DNA of 64,000 bases, taken from Blastocladiella emersonii ATCC 22665 (lineage: Eukaryota > Blastocladiomycota > Blastocladiomycetes > Blastocladiales > Blastocladiaceae). The DNA lies in assembly GCA_025594325.1 (NCBI GenBank), contig JANHCV010000004.1, positions 1,922,001 through 1,986,000 on the forward strand, in the 5' to 3' direction. Below, one piece after another: positions 1-10,277 of the stretch. The notes below the pieces were generated by a model that was given only the letters and a program-made list of their open reading frames with translations, was not told the DNA's origin and searched no databases. Every line of letters begins with the position of its first letter. Within the stretch, counting starts at the first letter, position 1. The position numbers and the translations under genes are program-made.

Positions 1-1202
1 CGCGGCACGCGGGCGCGAATCCATGCGGCGCCGTGCAGGCGCCAGAACCAGGCGCGGCGCTGGGCCACGTTCCAGTCCCTGATCGTGAATGCGGGCGGGC
101 GAGCGGTGGCGCTCCCGCGTGCAGCAGCGCGGTGACAGCGGCGACGACGGTGGTTTGCCGCGCGGAGGAAGGTGTTGCATGAAGTGCATGAGGAGGAGGG
201 GCAGCGGCGCTGCGTCCACGGTTCGGCGGGGTCGAAGAGCAGCGCGACGTACGTGCTGGGAGGGACGACGACGACAACGACGAGGCGACGGCGGTGGGGC
301 GGAGGGAGGGTGGGAGCGCGGACGCGTTTCGCGCTGCTCGAGTCGGTCGGTGGCGTTTCGAGAGTAGAAGCGGACAAGGTTTCTTGATCGCTCCCGTGGT
401 GTGGCGCACGCGGGCGCGCTCCTCGCGTCGGTTCACCCGCACGTGCCACGCGCGCGCCGGGCACGTCGAATTCGATGTCAGCATGCGTCACCCTCGGTCC
501 GCCTCCCCTGCCGGCGCAGTCCCTCGCACGGGGCCGCGGTCGATGTGAGGCGGTCCTGCGCGTCATGCAGCCCCCGTCTCGCTCGATGGCCGCCCATCTC
601 CCACTCGGCTGCTCTGTCGCGGTGAGCGATGGATGGGCGAGAGGGCGAGAGAGGAGGCCAGAGATGAATGAATTCTCAGAACGTGTTGAATTCGGCGCAT
701 ACTGCATGACGGAAGATGCGGCGAGAGCTACATCATCGCCGGCCGGGGCCGCCCGCGATGGCCCATCGCACGCGCTGCGCCGCCGCGTCCGGGTCATGTG
801 CCGCTCCTCGGCTCCGGGACCTCCCGATGCGGCGCAGGATGGCGTGCAGAGAGCCGGGCGGGCCCTATCGCTCAAAACCGGCGTGCTCCCCCCGCCGCCC
901 CGCGCGCTCGCTCCTCTCGGCCGCCCTTATCACTCCCGACTCACACGCTGCAGTCACGCTGCTGCTGTCTCGCACTGTCTCGCACCTCGACCGCGTCGCA
1001 GCCGCACTCATCAGCCGCCCGCGTGTCACGAGCCGTTCGAGTCTTCATCCGCGACTGCACGCCGTTGAGCTCGGACCCCGTCGCCGGCCTCCCCCGACCT
1101 CATCCCACCCTCCTTCCCCCATCCCCATCGTTTGCCCGGCATCCGACCGTCCGAAGCTAGCCTCAACCTAAGCGTGCACCAGATCCCGCCATCACCGCCA
1201 CC
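1..1202. other. Left-edge region without a confident gene
   Basis: No complete gene is visible. On the minus strand between about 165 and 1 an open frame reads RDWNVAQRRAWFWRLHGAA, which looks like coding sequence. It could belong to a gene that runs off the left edge, but I do not recognise it and could not fix a start. The stretch from about 900 to 1202 is pyrimidine-rich and is the likely promoter and leader of the gene starting at 1203. Confidence 0.3.
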
Positions 1203-2812
1203 ATGACCGCCTCCACCCTCGTTGCCCGCGCCACCTCGTCGCTCCTCTCGTCCGCCACGGCGCCCTCGGCCGCGGCCGCGCACTCGCTCGAGCGCCTGTC
1301 GCTGACCGCCTTCAGGCGTGCCCGGCGCGACACGCTGCTCGCCGCCTCGGTCGCCGCCCAGCGCCACGCGCAGACGGCCGGCCTCGTGCGCGACCTCGCC
1401 GCCGCCCTCCCGACCCGCCCGCAGCAGGCCGCCGCCGCGGCGTCGCTGCGCGCGTGCGCCGATCGCTTCTCCCACGCCGCCTCGGTCCTCGGCCAGGTCG
1501 CCCCGCTCGGCACATCAAGTGACGTGACGGCCGAGCACCGCGCCACGCTGGCCGCGGCCAACTCGGAGCACGCGGCGCTGCTCGCGCATCTCGAGGCCGC
1601 GTGGGCGCCCGTGGTCGGCACGGTCCTCGCCGACCCTGCCGAGCTGCAGCGGCTGCGCGCCCTGCTCAAGCACGTCCACTCTTCGACGCTCGGCACCGGG
1701 CTCATCCTCGCCGAGGCCCTGCTGCCCGCCGACCAGCACCTCGCCACCCACATTGACCCCGTCGCCGTCGCCACCGCCGCCATCGACGAGGCCACGGCCT
1801 GGGCCACCGCCACGTTCGGGTACTTATCACTCATCACTCTGCACTCACCCTCGAGTCAGCACTTGTGCGGCTTGCGTCCCAATCGCGCCGCGATTCCGCC
1901 TTGGTTCCACTTCCATTGCTGCTGCGTGCTGCGGCCGCCGTGATGGAGCCCGCTGATCGCGGCGCGTGCGTCACAGCACCAGATGACTCGCGCGCGCCCT
2001 GATTGGCCCACCGCTCGCCCTCCGCCAAATCGGGACGCCGCCACTGACTGTGCCACCCACGTGCTTTCCCCCATCTATCTAGCTTCTCGCCCGAGGTGCA
2101 GCTCAAGAACGTGTCGTCGTTCCAGCCGCTGTACGTGCAGCGGCACCTGCACGGCATCCTCGTGTCGATGCTGTGCTCGGCGCTCGCGGCTTCGGTCGAG
2201 GCCCGCGCCGGCACCGACCCTGTCGCCCCCGTCAAGCTGCTGATCGTCGACGGCCGCGAGGACCTCGCCTTCAAGGTCTCGGACAAGGGCCCCGGCCTCT
2301 CGCAGCGCCAGCTCGCCCAGGTCTTCAACTTTGGCCTGATCGCCGCCCCGCTCGCCCACCCGCGCCTGCCCCCACTACCCTTCCAGCTCGACCGCCCGCA
2401 CCCGACCCGCACGTCTTCGACCCCGCTCGAGCGCGTCGCACCACCACCCAAGGCCTACTCGTCGCCGCTCCTGTCGACCGCCGTGGCGTGGTTCCAGTCC
2501 CTGCTCGGCGGCAGCAGAAGCAGCTCCAGCAGTGTACCGGCGCGTGCCGAGTCGTGCCCCGTCGCCAAGCCCGTCGAGATCGACGGCCCCCTGCGCGAGC
2601 CAGTACCAGTACACCCCGTCGCCACGCCGGCCGCCACGCTCCCCGCCAACATGCCGCCCGTGTGCCGGCTGCTCCAGCAGCACGCCGTGTCGCTGTCGCT
2701 CGCCCGCGTCCACGCCCGCTTCTTCAACGGCGACCTCGAGCTCATCTCCATGGACAACTACGGCTCCGACGCGTACCTGCACCTGACCAAGAAGGTCGAC
2801 GACGAGCAGTAA
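1203..2812 (+). CDS. PDK/BCKDK-family mitochondrial protein kinase-like protein, probably catalytically dead
   Basis: Two exons (1203-1819, 2083-2812; 448 aa) joined in phase across a 263-nt intron. The second half matches the GHKL ATPase domain of mitochondrial pyruvate/branched-chain ketoacid dehydrogenase kinases: YVQRHLHGILVSMLCSALAA corresponds to the N box, VKLLIVDGREDLAFKVSDKG to the G1 box strand, and ARVHARFFNGDLELISMDNY to the family's C-terminal signature. Active PDKs have Glu and Asn in the N box (ELFKNAMRAT); here the same place reads SMLCSALAAS, so both are lost. The DxGxG of the G1 box survives as DKGPG, but the glycine-rich ATP lid is replaced by a Ser/Pro-rich stretch and the GxGLP-like segment is absent. 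The first half is Ala-rich and helical. Family membership is fairly secure; loss of activity is inference. The ATG is in an ACCATGACC context. Confidence 0.7.
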
Positions 2813-3425
2813 GCTGGCCTTGCTGCTCCTCTTCTTCATTACCCCACCCTCACCCTTCACTAGTGTACATTCTTACATCCCGCCCACGCCATAGCCTCTC
2901 CCTCCCCCTGCCTCGCGACGTGTGTCTTGCGTCCGATCCCCCTCCTCTCCCTCGCTGTATTTTTGTTTGCTCTCCTTGCCCGTCCGTATCTCATACCACC
3001 TTTGGCCCTGGTCCGGGGCCAAGCCGCTGCTCCCGATCGCGGACCCCCCACCTCCTCCGCGCGCCGGGCGCATGCGAGTCTCACCTATCCCAATACATGT
3101 GCCTTCCTTCACACACATCTCGCCCTGCTTCGCCAAGAACGAGTGCCGCGAGGCACCAAGGGATGCGGCCCGCGCGTCGCGCCGCGACTATGGTCGCCTC
3201 CTGATCCCGACTCCTGCTTGGCGCGCGGAGACCTGAATGTCTCGCGCGCTGCACCGCGCCGCGCCACGCATGCCTGCGTCGACATGCCGGCGACGCGTCG
3301 TGTTTCAAGTCGCCGCAGCCGCGAGAGAGGGGAGGTCATAGACGTAGACGCGCCGCGCCACGACGCATACCTCTGGATCACCGACTTCCATCATCTATCT
3401 GTATCCAATGCACTAGCGAGCGACC
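2813..3425. other. Intergenic region
   Basis: Lies between the PDK-like gene and the decapeptide-repeat gene on the same strand. It is pyrimidine-rich in its first half, and I see no gene, RNA or clear promoter motif in it. Confidence 0.6.
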
Positions 3426-6400
3426 ATGAGCCCGCCACCACCACCCATCACCGACCCGCCAGCCACCGCGCCCGAGTCGCGTGCCTCGTCCAAACCGACC
3501 TCCGCCGCGTCGACCGTGGCCACGAGCGCGAGCGCCAACATCGCGAACAACAGCGGCGGAGGCGGATCGCGCCGCCCGTCGTGGAAGTCGCTCGGGTTCG
3601 GTAGCGGCCACGCCGGCCCGCCGCCTGGCGCTGAGCGGCTGCCCACGGCGCCGTCGTCCGAGGTCATGCCCGACGTGGCCGTCCCCGAACCGCCGGCGGC
3701 CAAGGGATCCAGCGGGTCGCCGCCCAAGAAGCCCGCGAGCCCGCTCGCCGCGCTCCGCGCCGAGGAACGTAGTCTCCTGTGGGCGACCAGCGGGAGCACG
3801 TCCGAGAGCCACGATCTGCTGCCGAAACAGGAGGATGCGACGCGAGGTACGTTCGCCCACACTCGGTTATCATCTTCGGACGACTAACAAGCTTGCACGC
3901 TCGCAGCCAAGGCTTCGGTGACCCCGCGCGCCGAGTCGCCAACCACCGAGCTCAACTCGCTCGGCTCGCCGCCGCCCGTGATCCAGTCGGCGGTCCTGAA
4001 CGTCGGCACCGCCATGTCGCAGCTCGCCGACAACCTCGCCAAGACCCCCGTCACGTCCGTGACCACGCGGCTGCCCGAGCCCGTGACGCCAACCAGCGTC
4101 GTGATCGCGTCGGCCTCGACAGCCCCCGTCGCCCCGCCGCTCCCGCAGGCCGCCGCCGGCAGCCCGGGCCACAGCGCGGCGGTCCCCGGCGTCACGCTCG
4201 ACTCGAGCGGCCGCAGCGAGCGCACCATGGAGTGGTTTCCGGGGAAACCCACGTTCCCGCCGCCGCAGCCCAGCCTCATCGCGAAACTGCCCGGCGGCGC
4301 CGCCGCCGTCCACCAGCACCACCAGCACCACAGCAACGCGACGGGGAAGCGCCAGGCGCCCGCGCCGCCGCCGCCCCCGCCGCTCCCGACCCTTCCGCCT
4401 GGATCTCCCGGCGGCGGCGGCGGGATGATGACGGCGGCCGACCGGCTCAAGTATATCAGCCCCGAGTCGTCGGTGGCCTCGTCGCACTTTCATGGCGGCG
4501 CAGGCGACGGCATGATGCCCATGGCGGTCGGTATCCCGGACCCGCTCGTCAACTCGCTCAACGCGTCGGGCCACCACGTCATGCGCGCGAGCGGGACCCC
4601 GCTCGAGGTCCAGGACCTCGACGGGAGCCGCCAGTCGACGGCAGGGTACAGCGTCGCGCCGCGGTCGCCCGTCGCCGTGACCGCGTCGTGGGGACCGAAC
4701 ATGAGTAACGGCGGGGGTAGCCCGAACGGCGGCGGAGCTGGAGGTCCGCGGACGCAGTCAGCCATGATCCTCGACGGCAACGGCGGCTCGTCGCCCGTCG
4801 TCCTGCTGCAGGCGCCCGCGAGCGGCGCCGGGTCGCGGTCGCCGAGCCCGACGGCCGACGCGGGGCTCAACGCCGAGCTCAAGTCCCTGACCCGCCAGAT
4901 GCGTGAGTTCGAGCGCAAGGTCAAGACCAACCAGCGCCGCACCTGTGTCGCGGTCGTCGTCGCCATCCTGTTCGCGCTCATCGCGCTGATCCTCGGGCTC
5001 CTCGTCCTCGCCAACAGCGGCAAGAGCTCGGGCACCGGCACGGGGACGGGGTCCGGTAGCGGGACGCAGTCTCTCGGCGCGTCGTCCGTCACCGAGGCGA
5101 TGCTGGCCGACGGCGCCGTGACGAACCCGAAACTCGCAACCTCGGCCGTCGACGCGCGCGCCCTGTCCGAACGCGCCGTCTCGGGCGAGAAGATTGCGCT
5201 GTCGGCGGTTGACGGCACGCACCTCGCGGCGGGCAGCGTCGGGCGCGCGGCCATTGCTGACGCGGCTGTGCACACCAACCATCTCGCGACGGGCGCGATC
5301 ACGTCGGCCCTGATCGCGAACCGCGCTGTCGGCAGCGACCAGATCGCGCTCGGCGCCGTCACCGCGCAGCACCTCGCGGCGGGCGTCGTCGGGACCACGC
5401 AGATCGCCGCGGGGAGTATCACCGAGGCCCACCTCGCATCGGGCGCCGCGTCGTCCCGCGTCATTGCCGACGCGGCCGTCGGCACACAGCAGATTTCGGA
5501 CCGCGCCGTGACGACCGCCAAGCTCGTGGATGGCGCGGTCGCGGGCGTCAAGCTCGCGGATGGAGCCGTCGCGACGGCCAAGATCGTCGACGCGGCCGTA
5601 TCGGCGGCCAAACTTGCAGATGGATCCGTCGGGACTTCGAAGCTCCTCGACGCGGCAGTCGCCCCCGAGAAGCTCGCGGACGGCGCCGTCACGCAGACCA
5701 AGCTCGCAGACTCCGTCGTGTCGACGGGCAAACTCGCCGACTCGGCGGTCGTCCCCGCCAAGCTCGCGGACCAGGCCGTCGTGACGGCGAAGCTCGCCGA
5801 CGGCAGTGTGACGCCGCCCAAGCTCGCGGACGCCGCGGTGACCACGCCCAAACTCGCTGACGGCGCCGTCACGTCCGCGAAACTCGCGCCGGGCGGCGTC
5901 AACACGGCGAACCTCGCCGACGCGGGCGTCACCAACTCGAAGATCGCCGCGGGCGCTGTCACCCAGGACAAGCTCGGGTTCAGCATCGCCAGTGTCGCGC
6001 TCGGGCCCGGCGCCGTCGGCACTTCGGCGCTCGCGGACGGCAGTGTCACGACGCCCAAGCTCGCGGCCGCCGCCGTCACCAACGAGAAGATCGCCGTCGG
6101 GACTATCTCGATCGACCGCCTCGGGTTCAGTATCGCCAGCGTCGCGCTCGGCGCGGGCGCTGTCGGGACCATGAATATCGTCGATGGCGCGGTCACGACG
6201 CCCAAGATCGCGGATAACGCCGTCACGTCGGCCAAGGTCGCGTCGGGCGCGGTCGGCACCGCGCAGCTCGCTGACGCCGCCGTGTCGACCGTCAAGCTTG
6301 CCGACAACGCGGTGACGGGTCCCAAGGTCGTCACGGGCGCGATCGGCACCGCGCACATCGCCGACGGGTCCGTCACGACGCCGAAGCTCGCCGACAACGC

Positions 6401-8542
6401 GGTCACGGCGGCCAAGGTCGCGGCGGCGGCCGTCGGGACCGTGCAGATCGCCGATAACGCGGTGACCACGGCCAAGCTCGCCGCCGCGTCGGTCGGCACC
6501 ACGCAGCTCGTCGACGGCAGCGTCGCGACCGTCAAGATCACGGACGGCGCCGTCACCACGCTCAAGCTCGCGGACACGAGTGTCGGCACGGCCAAGCTCG
6601 CTGACGCGGCCGTCACGACCATCAAGATTGCGGACGCGGGCGTCACGACGGCGAAACTCGTTGACGCGGGCGTGACTACGGCCAAGCTCGCGGACGGCAG
6701 TATCAGCACCATCAAGCTCATCGACTCGGCCGTCACCTCGACCAAGATCGCTGACGGCGGCGTCCTCACGGCCAAGCTGGCCGACACGTCGGTCACCACC
6801 ATCAAGCTCGCCGACCTCGCCGTCACGGCGGCTAAGCTCGACCTCGGCTCGGTCGGCACCCTCCAGCTGGCCGACGGCGGCGTCGCGACAGCCAAGCTCG
6901 CCGACACGTCGGTGACCTCGGCCAAGCTCGCGCTCGGTGGCGTCGGGACGCTGCAGCTTGCGGATACGGCGGTGACGACTGCGAAACTCGCCGACACGGC
7001 CGTCACGACCCTGAAACTTGCCGACACGTCGGTGACAACCGCGAAGCTCGCCGCGACCGCCGTCGGTACGGGCCAGCTCGCGGACGCCGCCGTGTCCACG
7101 GCAAAGCTGGCGGACGCGAGCGTAACGGCCATCAAGCTCGCCGCCGGCGCGATCGGGACCACGCAGCTCGCCGACGCGTCCGTGACGTCGGCCAAGCTCG
7201 CGACGGGCGCCGTGCTCACGGCCAACGTCGGCGCGCAGGCCATCACGACCGCGCTCCTCAAGCCGGGTGCTGTCGACGGCACGATCCTCGCGTCCACGAG
7301 CGTCGCCAACACGCACCTCGTCGACCAGGCCGTGACCTCGAGCAAGTTCGCGCCAGGCGCCGTCACGCTCGCGGCCATGGGGCAGGGCGCAGTCGACGGG
7401 ACCGTGCTGGCTAACGGCGCGGTCGCGACGACGCATCTCGTCGATGGCGCGGTGACGACGCCCAAGATCGCGGCCAACGCGGTCACAACGGCCAAGATGG
7501 CGCTCGGGTCGGTCGACGGCACGATCATCGCCGCGGCCTCGGTCGCCACGTCGCATCTGATTGATGGGTCGGTCGCGGCTGCCAAGCTCGCGACGAACGC
7601 GGTCACGTCCACGTCCATTGCCGCGAGCGCGGTCACGTCGGGCAAGATCGCGACGGGCGCGGTGACGAGGTGCGGCTTTGCTCATGTCGAGTCTGCGAGT
7701 GCGACGAACATTGACCTTGTTGATGCTGTGTAGCGACTCGATACTCGACGGTACCATTGCTACGGCCGACATTGCGGCCGGCGCCATCATCGGCACATCA
7801 ATTACCGATGGAGTCATCACGGAAGCGAAGCTTGCTGGTACGTTCAAATGATGAGCGGATTGGCGGCCACCACCTGACCACGGCCATGACCATGACCACG
7901 TAGATCTCTCCGTGTCCTCGAGCAAGATCCAGGCGCAGGCCATTTTCTCGGGCCACATCCTGTCCGGGTCGATCACGTCGACCAACATAGCAACCAGTGG
8001 TATCGCCGCCGGAAACATTGCCTGTGTGTATTCTGGCACCCGAAGATTGATTGGAGTGGATGGCCACTAACACAAATCGTCGTATAGCATCGGCCATCCT
8101 TGCGCGGCACCTTAGTGCGAGCGCCGTGACGTCTGCTGCGATCGCTTCTGGGGCTGTGACCTCGGCGGCAATTGCGAGTGCGGCTATCCAGAGTACCCAC
8201 ATCGGCACCAACCAGGTCCTCCCATCGAATTTCGCGATCCGGATCCTGCTTCTGTCCGTCTCCAGCCAAGGCCTGTCGACGACAACATACCTCGGCGGCC
8301 TGACCTCGACCAGGACAGCGACCGGCAACTACCGCATCACGGCGGACGCGGCCTCGGCCATTTCAAGCACCGTGATGTGCCTCGTCACCGCAGTCCGCAC
8401 CACGAGCCCTCGCTTCGGCTCCTGCGCGACCGAGACGTTGACTGGTGTCTACGCGCCTGGGTGCATGGTTTACTGCTCGGACAACACGGGCGCGGCGGCG
8501 GACATTGGCTTCAACGTCATGATGCTGGGTTCGGGAACCTGA
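3426..8542 (+). CDS. Large type II membrane protein with an ectodomain of decapeptide repeats
   Basis: Five exons (3426-3846, 3907-7669, 7734-7837, 7904-8023, 8088-8542) give 1620 aa; all junctions keep frame, with introns of 60-66 nt. Residues 1 to about 480 are Pro/Ser/Gly-rich and low complexity, presumably cytosolic. A single hydrophobic helix follows (about 487-509, VVVAILFALIALILGLLVLA) directly after basic residues, then a Gly/Thr/Ser linker. From about residue 525 the chain is a near-continuous run of decapeptides of the form A-D-G-A-V-T-T-A-K-L, about 85 copies in exon 2 and more in exons 3-5. Such repeats are known from bacterial, phage and giant-virus fibre-like proteins and suggest an elongated beta-solenoid; that fold is inference. 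The last 110 or so residues form a non-repeat domain with several Cys. A role in cell-surface adhesion or armour is plausible but unproven. Confidence 0.8.
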
Positions 8543-8629
8543 TTCTTTGCTCGGACGCGTCGCTCATCTCGGCACGCGACGCAGTTATGTAATAGACTTT
8601 TGTGTATTCTCCACCACGCACGGCTGCGA

Positions 8630-10111
8630 TCACTTGAGGTACTCGTACTTTGCGAGTCGAAACAGGGTCTCGTCGTAGAGCTTGGCCGAGACCTCGCGGC
8701 CGCCAAAAAAGCGGCCGTGCATGGCGGCGACAGCGCGCTGGGCCGCGTCGGCGTGCGTGAACTGGACGAAGATGCGGACGGCGGCCTGGCCCGGCGGTGG
8801 GTTCTTGAACTAATAGTGCACGAGGGTCAGTGGTGGTCCGAGGCGGACGAAGGTCGCGGTCGAGGCCGTACCGTGTGGATGTGGCACTTGTGCACCTGAC
8901 CGAACTTGGAGCACTCCTCGGACGTCTCGGCCTCGAGGTCTTCGTCGACGTCGCGTGCGTCGACCATGTTCTCGAGGACTAGGACCGTCGACGCGGTGAT
9001 GGCGTCGAGCGGCTGCGGCGCGAGGTGCACGGTCGGTACCTTGACGGCGAGGTGCTGGTTGAGGATGGTCGGGTCGACGGTGCCGAGGACGTAAAGGCGG
9101 AGGAACCCGGGGATCTGCTTCAGGTCTACGGGTGGCGAGCGCAGTCAGCGACGTGCAAGGCGAGTCGTGCAAGGAGTGGGCGTACCGAGCTCGTCCATGG
9201 GTTCGCCGTCGATATCGATGCCCTCATCGTCGCTCTCCTCGGACTCGCTCGATGACGAGGACGAAGATGTCGCGCTGGACTCGACGCTCGAGGCGCGGGA
9301 TCCACGCGATGCGGGCGCAGTCGAGCGGCTCGGTGGATCCACGTTCATGGCATCCTCGAGTTCGGGGGCAGTCGAGACTCGAGACGATGGTGCGGGATCA
9401 GCGGGCCGAGCAACGGGTGCGGCGGGTGGTGGCGGCGGCGGGGGACGCGTCTTGCGCACCTCGTCGCGCCACTGGCGGTACGCCGTGTAGTCGTTGGGCC
9501 GCGTTGGATCGTACGGCTCGTCGTAGACTGTGCGAGGCCCGGTGCGCTTCTACACGTTGCGGAGGGTGAGAGACCGGTCGATGGGGACGCGGTCGGTGTG
9601 GTGCGCGGACCTTGCTGTTGTTGTTCGACCCACTAGGTGCACCGCGCTTAGAGCCTGCTTGCGCGGGAGCTGCGGTCCCATCAGGCGTGCTTGCAGCAGC
9701 AGGCAGGCTGTTAACCGACGACGACGACGATGCAGCCGACGCCGTCGTTGCCGGATCCTTGCTGTCGGAGATCGGCTGCGTCCACGCGGCTGTCCACGCG
9801 AGAGAAGCACAGCAAGAGGACCGAGACGAAGATCAGCTCGAGGGTCGGAGCGCGCAGAGGGGGCCCGAGGCCAAAGGAGAGGAAGAAGTGCCTGGAATCA
9901 CAGGACGCTTTGCCGCGGCCGAGGTCACCACCACCTTCTTGATGATCTGGCGCTTGCCCGGGATGGCCCTGACCACAGTCGTGGCCGTGGGTGCGGGCGT
10001 TGCGGCGGCTGCTTTGCCGGTCGACGCCGGCTTGGCCTCGGGCGGCGCCGGGTCCGCCGCGGCGGCGGGCGGGAGGCCGAGCCCGCCAAAGATGTCGTCG
10101 TAGGATGCCAT
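8630..10111 (-). CDS. RBM17: SPF45/RBM17-like splicing factor with UHM domain
   Basis: Five exons on the minus strand (10111-9902, 9775-9611, 9549-9186, 9125-8872, 8809-8630; 390 aa). The N-terminus MASYDDIFGGLGLPP and the later YDEPYDPTRPNDYTAYRQW are typical of SPF45-type factors. The C-terminal RRM-like domain has VLVLENMVDARDVDEDLEAE, EECSKFGQVHK, AVRIFVQF and GRFFGGREVSAKLYDE, including the Arg-x-Phe signature of a U2AF homology motif. It would bind UHM-ligand motifs of early spliceosome factors in the nucleus. A Ser/Asp/Glu-rich linker lies before the UHM, and I find no G-patch, unlike animal RBM17. The first intron (9776-9901, GTGATT donor) is the least certain; the other junctions have standard sites. 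The start is 166 bp from the divergent gene at 10278. Confidence 0.7.
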
Positions 10112-10277
10112 GGAGGAGCGGTTGCGGGCAGTGGTTGATTCGTAGCAGGTGTCGGGGTATGTAGGAGGAGGGCCGGCCAACCTCAGGGGTCGCGGCCGTT
10201 CGCGAACGAGCGGTTCTCTCCACGCGCCGCTCGCGCCCTCCCTCCCCTCCCTCCCTTCCTCCGTCACAAGTCAAACA
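10112..10277. promoter_or_regulatory. Divergent promoter, SPF45-like gene and helical-repeat gene
   Basis: Only 166 bp separate the two start codons, so both genes must share this regulatory DNA. It contains a run of CCCTCC-type pyrimidine repeats (about 10231-10262) and no visible TATA box. Confidence 0.55.

Noticed and set aside
4490-8039. Long minus-strand open frames of over 1000 codons opposite the repeat gene
   Set aside because: They mirror the decapeptide repeats (endless AVT/ASL or RDRR patterns), have no domain, and conflict with the phase-correct spliced plus-strand gene.
3426-8542. Bacterial or phage contamination as the source of the tail-fibre-like repeats
   Set aside because: Four phase-correct spliceosomal introns with the same splice signals as neighbouring genes and a eukaryotic-style disordered N-terminus argue against it.
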